A DNA stretch of 16,191 bases, taken from Candidatus Beckwithbacteria bacterium (lineage in GTDB: Bacteria > Patescibacteriota > Microgenomatia > UBA1400 > UBA1449). The notes under the pieces are model-generated. The model did no database searches, was not told the origin of the DNA, and saw nothing but the letters and a program-made list of their open reading frames with translations. The stretch lies in the NCBI GenBank assembly GCA_012798485.1, contig JAAZND010000104.1, positions 1 to 16,191 of the forward strand, in the 5' to 3' direction. Position numbers and translations under genes: made by a program. Shown here one piece after another: positions 14,030-16,191 of this stretch. Each line of letters begins with the position of its first letter. The stretch's first letter is position 1.

Positions 14030-14269
14030 TTATTTGCCTTTAGGCACAAATGGAAGTAAAGCTAAATGTCTTGCTCTTTTGACAGCAATAGCCAGTAATC
14101 TTTGTGTCTTAGCAGTTAAACCGCTACGACTTTTTGGTAAAATTTTTCCTCTTTCACTCAAAAAAGGTAAAAGTTCATCGATTTTTTTATAATCAGGTTT
14201 TTTACCTTCTTTTTCAAAAGGATCATTTGTTTTGACAATAATTTTTCTTTTTTTGATTGGTTTCATCAT
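14030..14269 (-). CDS. rpsR: Small-subunit ribosomal protein bS18
   Basis: bS18 pairs with bS6 on the 30S platform. The 79-aa length is normal. The core DYKKIDELLPFLSERGKILP (25-44) and SGLTAKTQRLLAIAVKRARH (49-68) matches the family signature, with the LALLPF ending (69-74). No Zn-type Cys residues are present in the N-terminus. Tandem ATGs (14269 and 14266) begin it, 23 bp after ssb, with no Shine-Dalgarno. It is the last gene of the operon, directly before the strong terminator. Confidence 0.95.
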   Translation of the reverse strand: MMKPIKKRKIIVKTNDPFEKEGKKPDYKKIDELLPFLSERGKILPKSRSGLTAKTQRLLAIAVKRARHLALLPFVPKGK

Positions 14270-14292
14270 AATTGTAATTTCTAATTAATTAA

Positions 14293-14790
14293 TTAGAAAG
14301 GAATATCATCTGCACTTACTTCTTGAGATTCACTCTTAGATTTTTTTGCAGGTTTTTCTTCTTTAACAGTAACAGTTTCTTTTTCTACTGGAATTTCTTC
14401 TACAGCTGGCTCAGCTGCAATTTCATCTTCAACGACTACTTCTCCTTCTTTTCTTCTGATATCAAGAACCAACATTTCATCAATGACAACTTCGGTAGTA
14501 TATCTTTCTACTCCATCCTGTCCATTCCATTTTCTGGTTTGTAGTCTACCTTCAACATAAACTTTACGACCTTTGAAAAGTAATTCATTACAAAGTTCAG
14601 CTAATTTGCTCCAAGCAACTACACGATGAAATTCAACTTCTTCTTGTTTTTGATTATTAGAATCAACCCAAGAACGATTAGTTGCAAGTCCAAAAGTACA
14701 AACTGGAGTTCCTTGAGAAGTAAATCTCATTTCTGGATCTCTAGTTAAATTTCCAATTAACATGACTTTATTTAAACTTCTTGCAGCCAT
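14293..14790 (-). CDS. ssb: Single-stranded DNA-binding protein
   Basis: SSB coats single-stranded DNA in replication and repair. The 165-aa protein has the OB fold at residues 1-112 (SLNKVMLIGNLTRDPEMRFT, VEFHRVVAWSKLAELC, GRKVYVEGRLQTRKW). A Glu/Val/Lys-rich disordered linker leads to the acidic tip ADDIPF, the partner-binding tail. The start is ATG 14790, preceded by AAAGGA at a normal Shine-Dalgarno spacing. It lies between rpsF and rpsR, the usual bacterial order. Confidence 0.97.
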   Translation of the reverse strand: MAARSLNKVMLIGNLTRDPEMRFTSQGTPVCTFGLATNRSWVDSNNQKQEEVEFHRVVAWSKLAELCNELLFKGRKVYVEGRLQTRKWNGQDGVERYTTEVVIDEMLVLDIRRKEGEVVVEDEIAAEPAVEEIPVEKETVTVKEEKPAKKSKSESQEVSADDIPF

Positions 14791-14879
14791 ATCTTTCCTT
14801 TCTTTTCTCTATCGACTATTGATGTCTTCAAGAGCCAAAATTTATAATTTTTTATAATTAACTTTATTATAGTAAAAAT

Positions 14880-15149
14880 TTATTTAACAGCAATAATTAA
14901 ATATCTTAACAGGTTTTCCTCAAGTTTAATTTTGTTTTCTAGTTCTTTAGTTTTATCAGCTTCAAGTTCAATTTCAAAATATAAATATTTAGCTTCAGTT
15001 TGTTTTTTGATAGCATAAGCAAGTTTTTTTACTCCCCAATCCTCTTTTTTAACAATTTTAGCTTTGACGCTGTCCAAAATTTTTTCCAGATTTTTTTCCA
15101 CATCTTTTAAATCTTTTTGATAAACAAAAGTAAGTTCGTATTTTTTCAT
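14880..15149 (-). CDS. rpsF: Small-subunit ribosomal protein bS6
   Basis: bS6 forms a heterodimer with bS18 on the 30S platform. The 89-aa protein starts MKKYELTFVYQKDLKDVEKN and has the family strand signature DWGVKKLAYAIKKQTEAKYL (about 46-65), ending LLRYLIIAVK. The frame extends upstream to an ATG at 15191, but the start at 15149 is right: it begins the conserved domain and is preceded by AAAGGA 6-7 nt upstream. The upstream ATG would also overlap the -10 box. Confidence 0.95.
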   Translation of the reverse strand: MKKYELTFVYQKDLKDVEKNLEKILDSVKAKIVKKEDWGVKKLAYAIKKQTEAKYLYFEIELEADKTKELENKIKLEENLLRYLIIAVK

Positions 15150-15190
15150 AAATTTTCCTTTGAAATAAAAATTATTTATAACAGTAAGCA

Positions 15191-15218
15191 ATTATATCAA
15201 ATATCGTTAATTGTTCAA
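15191..15218 (-). promoter_or_regulatory. Promoter of the rpsF-ssb-rpsR operon
   Basis: The minus strand reads TTGAAC (15218-15213), a 16-bp spacer and TATAAT (15196-15191, perfect). The expected start near 15184 gives a 35-nt leader containing the bS6 Shine-Dalgarno, unlike the leaderless genes elsewhere in the window. Confidence 0.65.
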
Positions 15219-15268
15219 TCAGGTCTTTCAGTGTTTAAGGCATAAGTTTTAGGAATTAAATAATTAAA

Positions 15269-15296
15269 CCCTACTCCCTACAACCTATAACCTAAC
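15269..15296. repeat. Short degenerate CCTA-type repeat between ychF and rpsF
   Basis: The stretch reads CCCTACTCCCTACAACCTAT then AACCTAAC, a run of degenerate CCTAC/CCTAT units ending next to the ychF stop codon. A loosely similar CTACTTA/ACTAACT run lies at 1023-1050 between tRNA-Leu and the Nudix relic. The rest of the 15200-15297 gap shows nothing else. Confidence 0.35.
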
Positions 15297-15297
15297 A

Positions 15298-16191
15298 TTA
15301 TTTCCCAATCATAAATTCCACCACATCGCCATCCTGCATTTGGTAATCTTTTCCTTCTTGGCGCACTTTCCCCAATTCCTTGGCTTTTTTCCAGCCTTCA
15401 ACTTGAATAAACTCATCAAAAGAAACCACATTAGCTTTGATAAATTTTTTGCAAAAATCAGTATGGATAACCCCAGCTGCTTGAGGCGCTAGAGTGCCTT
15501 TGGCAATTGACCAAGCTCTAGCCTCAATTTTGCCTACTGTCAAAAAACTTATCAAATTTAATTTGCGGTAAGCTGCTTGCGCCATAATTTCGATTCCGCT
15601 ATTTCTAAGGCCTAATTCCTGTAAATACATTTTTTGTTCAGATAACGCAAGTTCGCTTAATTCTGCTTCTATTTTGGCACAAATAAAAACAATGTCAGAA
15701 GGTTCAACTCCTAGTTTTTGAGTATAGTCAATTTCGGGTTTTTTACTAATCTGATCTTCACTAAGATTAACTGCAAAAATCTCTGGTTTGATTGTCAAAA
15801 GACATAATGGTTTAACTATTTCTAATTCCTCATCAGTAAAATCGAGCGTATTTAACATTTTGCCATTATTCAAAGCTAATTCTATTTTTTGTAGAGCCTG
15901 TTCAATCTTTTGTTTTTCTTTTAAATCCTTGGCTTTGATTTTTTTAGCCTTTTCCACGGTTTCTAGATCTTTTAAAATAAGTTCCATTCTGACAATTTGC
16001 AAATCTTGAACCGGATCCATTTTGCCAGTCAAAACCACATTGTTATCTGTAAAAGCACGCAACACATGACAAATCAAATCTGTCTCACGAATATGAGCCA
16101 AAAATTTATTACCAAGACCTTCACCTTTAGAAGCGCCTTCCACAAGTCCGGCAATATCATAAAATTCTATGGTAGCGGGCTTAAGCGGAAT
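15298..16191 (-). CDS. ychF: Ribosome-associated P-loop ATPase/GTPase YchF, 5' part outside the window
   Basis: YchF/OLA1 is a universally conserved Obg-family nucleotide hydrolase bound to ribosomes. The window holds the last 297 codons, running off the right edge, so the Walker A part is not seen. Visible are the G3 region FYDIAGLVEGASKGEGLGNK with DIAGL, the NLSE motif (FAVNLSED) that replaces NKxD and explains the ATP preference of this family, a coiled-coil segment in between, and the C-terminal TGS domain (about the last 85 residues, LISFLTVGKIEARAWSIAKG to DGDVVEFMIGK). Total family length is about 365. It is on the same strand as rpsF but separated by the rpsF promoter. Confidence 0.95.
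   Translation of the reverse strand: MPLKPATIEFYDIAGLVEGASKGEGLGNKFLAHIRETDLICHVLRAFTDNNVVLTGKMDPVQDLQIVRMELILKDLETVEKAKKIKAKDLKEKQKIEQALQKIELALNNGKMLNTLDFTDEELEIVKPLCLLTIKPEIFAVNLSEDQISKKPEIDYTQKLGVEPSDIVFICAKIEAELSELALSEQKMYLQELGLRNSGIEIMAQAAYRKLNLISFLTVGKIEARAWSIAKGTLAPQAAGVIHTDFCKKFIKANVVSFDEFIQVEGWKKAKELGKVRQEGKDYQMQDGDVVEFMIGK

Noticed and set aside
14281..14296. Perfect palindrome CTAATTAATTAATTAG between ssb and rpsR
   Set aside because: It is a simple TTAA repeat partly inside the ssb stop codon; no regulatory meaning can be supported.
15150..15191. 14-codon N-terminal extension of bS6 from ATG 15191
   Set aside because: It lies upstream of the Shine-Dalgarno and overlaps the promoter; family members start at MKKYEL.
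1..16191. CRISPR arrays, insertion sequences, prophage or defence genes
   Set aside because: I saw no regularly spaced repeats, transposase, integrase or recognisable defence protein.

Overview
The window is AT-rich and densely packed with single-copy housekeeping genes, most of them on the minus strand. Several features fit a small-genome member of the Candidate Phyla Radiation (Patescibacteria): a DUF5674 relic, a DUF4349 membrane protein, small extracytoplasmic proteins built as membrane anchor plus Thr/Pro linker plus Ig-like domain, compact versions of RF1 and bL9, and few Shine-Dalgarno sequences. A bL9 gene is present, and I recall that Microgenomates are reported to lack it, so a Parcubacteria-like lineage is the better guess. 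This placement is inference. UGA is used as a normal stop (the gene at 3379-3831 ends in TGA), so the glycine-UGA code of Gracilibacteria/SR1 is unlikely.

Layout: 1-56 is the tail of an unknown gene. 131-490 is a remnant of an unrecognised gene. 523-561 is a shared terminator. 555-1019 (minus) is a Nudix hydrolase gene killed by one in-frame TAA. 1057-1142 (minus) is tRNA-Leu(CAA). Then come dnaB and a metallo-beta-lactamase-fold hydrolase (minus), and a two-gene plus-strand unit for exported proteins of unknown function (3379-4589) with a strong promoter. After it lie a REP-like nested palindrome that also looks like a terminator, hisS (minus), a heavily frameshifted FHA-domain pseudogene (6080-6706), rpmE (bL31) and prfA (RF1) on plus. 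From 8287 onward everything is on minus: a DUF4349 protein, an HtrA-like protease, rplI (bL9), two dead genes (11082-11365 and 11409-11696), an S41 C-terminal processing peptidase, an unrecognised protein with a barrel-sandwich-like N-terminus, the rpsF-ssb-rpsR operon, and the 3' part of ychF running off the right edge.

The intact genes form two groups: replication and translation (DnaB, SSB, HisRS, RF1, bL31, bL9, bS6, bS18, YchF, tRNA-Leu) and cell-envelope quality control (HtrA, the S41 peptidase, DUF4349 and the two exported proteins).

Two patterns stand out. First, at least four genes have a -10 box only 5-9 nt before the start codon, predicting leaderless mRNAs, while rpsF, ssb and the second gene of the 3379-4589 unit carry real Shine-Dalgarno sequences. 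Second, all visible disruptions fall in accessory genes and none in housekeeping genes, which points to real gene decay rather than random sequencing error. I did not find a convincing new multi-gene defence, mobile or CRISPR system here.
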